This document shows, piece after piece, positions 5,922 to 6,628 of a stretch of 6,628 bases of DNA. The DNA is from Candidatus Kaiserbacteria bacterium RIFCSPHIGHO2_02_FULL_54_11b. GTDB lineage: Bacteria; Patescibacteriota; Minisyncoccia; Phycocordibacterales; UBA2100. The notes beneath the pieces were generated by a model, which saw only the letters and a list, made by a program, of their open reading frames with translations, had not been told where the DNA came from and did no database searches. The stretch's first letter is position 1, and each line of letters opens with the position of its first letter. The translations under genes and the position numbers were made by a program. The stretch covers positions 1 to 6,628 of the forward strand of contig MFLH01000030.1 of assembly GCA_001781275.1 (NCBI GenBank), read 5' to 3'.

Positions 5922-6628
5922 ATGTATAAACGCATACTCGTCGGCATCGGGGTTGCAGGAATTCTCGTCGCCTCGGGCGGTCTTTTGGCGCAGCCTACAT
6001 CTGCCCTTACCATCGACGAATTACAGACACAGATAAAAGAACTGCTCGCCAAGGTTGCCAGTCTTCAATTGCAGATCAAGACTGCGGTAGGAGGACAGAC
6101 GCAACCGACGGATCCAACCGGAGTTATGCCGACACCGAACAAACACCGTATTTGCTCAATTTTATACCGTAATCTCTCACAGGGAACACAGGGCGACGAT
6201 GTTGCGAGCCTTCAGGAATTCTTGAGCGCGGAAGGATATCTCTCGGCAAATGCGACCGGCTATTTCGGGCCGATGACAGCGCAGGCGGTCGCCAAGTGGC
6301 AAGCGTCGCAGGGAGTTTCTGCGGTTGGCTCTTTTGGTCCGATGTCACGCGAGCGTGTAAAAGTCTGGTGCGGCACCGCCGACCGTTTTTCAGCAACGCC
6401 GCAACGTGGGACGGCCCCTCTTCTGGTCCTCTTCAAAACAGTCGCAGAGCAACCTCGCACCTCTTCATACTACTCAATAGACTTCGGTGATGGATCATCA
6501 ACGGGAGAGATGATTGGACCGTGCCCGATGGGGCTTGGCGGAGGCGAATGCAGTCCTCAACTATCTGCAAACATCTCTATCCCTCGAACGGCACGTACAC
6601 CGCCGTACTCTACAAAATTGATAGAGGC
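5922..6628 (+). CDS. Secreted coiled-coil / peptidoglycan-binding / PKD-like protein (3' partial, frameshifted)
   Basis: The frame opens at ATG 5922 and has no stop before the window ends. Residues 1-29 form a signal peptide (MYKRI, then a hydrophobic core, then a likely cut after PTSA). Residues ~30-56 (LTIDELQTQIKELLAKVASL) are a short coiled coil. Residues ~84-146 are a PG_binding_1-type domain (LSQGTQGDDVASLQEFL, GYFGPMTAQAV, WQASQGV, GSFGPMSRERV) ending in WC. From ~156 a PKD-like domain begins (FSATPQRGTAPLLV, then YYSIDFGDGSS at 184-193). After Asn217 (codon 6570-6572) the frame reads unlike a PKD domain, while the -1 frame from 6572 gives HLYPSNGTYTAVLYKIDRG, the expected last strands, to the end. 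A single lost base near 6569-6572 is therefore likely, from assembly error or mutation. This domain order is familiar in Parcubacteria. The product should act in the cell envelope or outside the cell; its exact role is unknown. No Shine-Dalgarno sequence precedes the start. Confidence 0.8.
   Translation, partial: MYKRILVGIGVAGILVASGGLLAQPTSALTIDELQTQIKELLAKVASLQLQIKTAVGGQTQPTDPTGVMPTPNKHRICSILYRNLSQGTQGDDVASLQEFLSAEGYLSANATGYFGPMTAQAVAKWQASQGVSAVGSFGPMSRERVKVWCGTADRFSATPQRGTAPLLVLFKTVAEQPRTSSYYSIDFGDGSSTGEMIGPCPMGLGGGECSPQLSANISIPRTARTPPYSTKLIE

Noticed and set aside
6566..6572. Programmed -1 ribosomal frameshift at TGCAAAC
   Set aside because: The heptamer does not fit X XXY YYZ because the P-site codon GCA cannot re-pair. 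A one-base deletion is simpler.
1..6628. tRNA, rRNA, CRISPR array or insertion sequence with transposase
   Set aside because: Reading both strands showed no cloverleaf with a CCA-type end, no rRNA-like sequence, no regularly spaced direct repeats and no transposase-like protein.

Overview
The window looks like a piece of a Candidate Phyla Radiation (Patescibacteria) genome, most likely of the Parcubacteria group. This is inferred from protein style, not from any marker gene. The signs are a PilV-like, PulJ-like and PilX-like minor pilin series of the kind common in these genomes, a secreted protein joining a coiled coil, a peptidoglycan-binding domain and a PKD-like domain, compact spacing, and no visible Shine-Dalgarno sequence before any of the five starts that can be seen. 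By eye the DNA is moderately GC-rich, in the mid-50s percent.

Layout, all real genes on the + strand. Positions 1-3708 hold three tightly packed genes for type IV pilus or pseudopilus components. They are a large PilV-like protein whose N-terminus lies off the window, a small PulJ-like prepilin with a clear class III leader, and a 479-residue PilX-like protein. The gaps are 2 and 1 nt, so they are probably one operon. Positions 3709-3960 hold no convincing gene. This stretch is a highly folded segment bounded by inverted repeats (3701-3717 and 3935-3949), and its right end merges with a strong extended -10 promoter for the next gene. Positions 3961-5837 hold tpiA and pgk, two glycolytic genes 5 nt apart. 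After a short intergenic stretch (5838-5921), a secreted peptidoglycan-binding/PKD-like protein starts at 5922 and runs off the window. Its frame breaks near 6570.

The first three genes would build or decorate a surface pilus. tpiA and pgk serve lower glycolysis (triose-phosphate interconversion and substrate-level ATP formation), a main energy route in fermentative CPR cells. The last gene makes another envelope protein. The least explained parts are the structured inverted-repeat element between the pilin operon and tpiA, which may be mobile or repeated and may carry the tpiA promoter, and the frameshift in the last gene.
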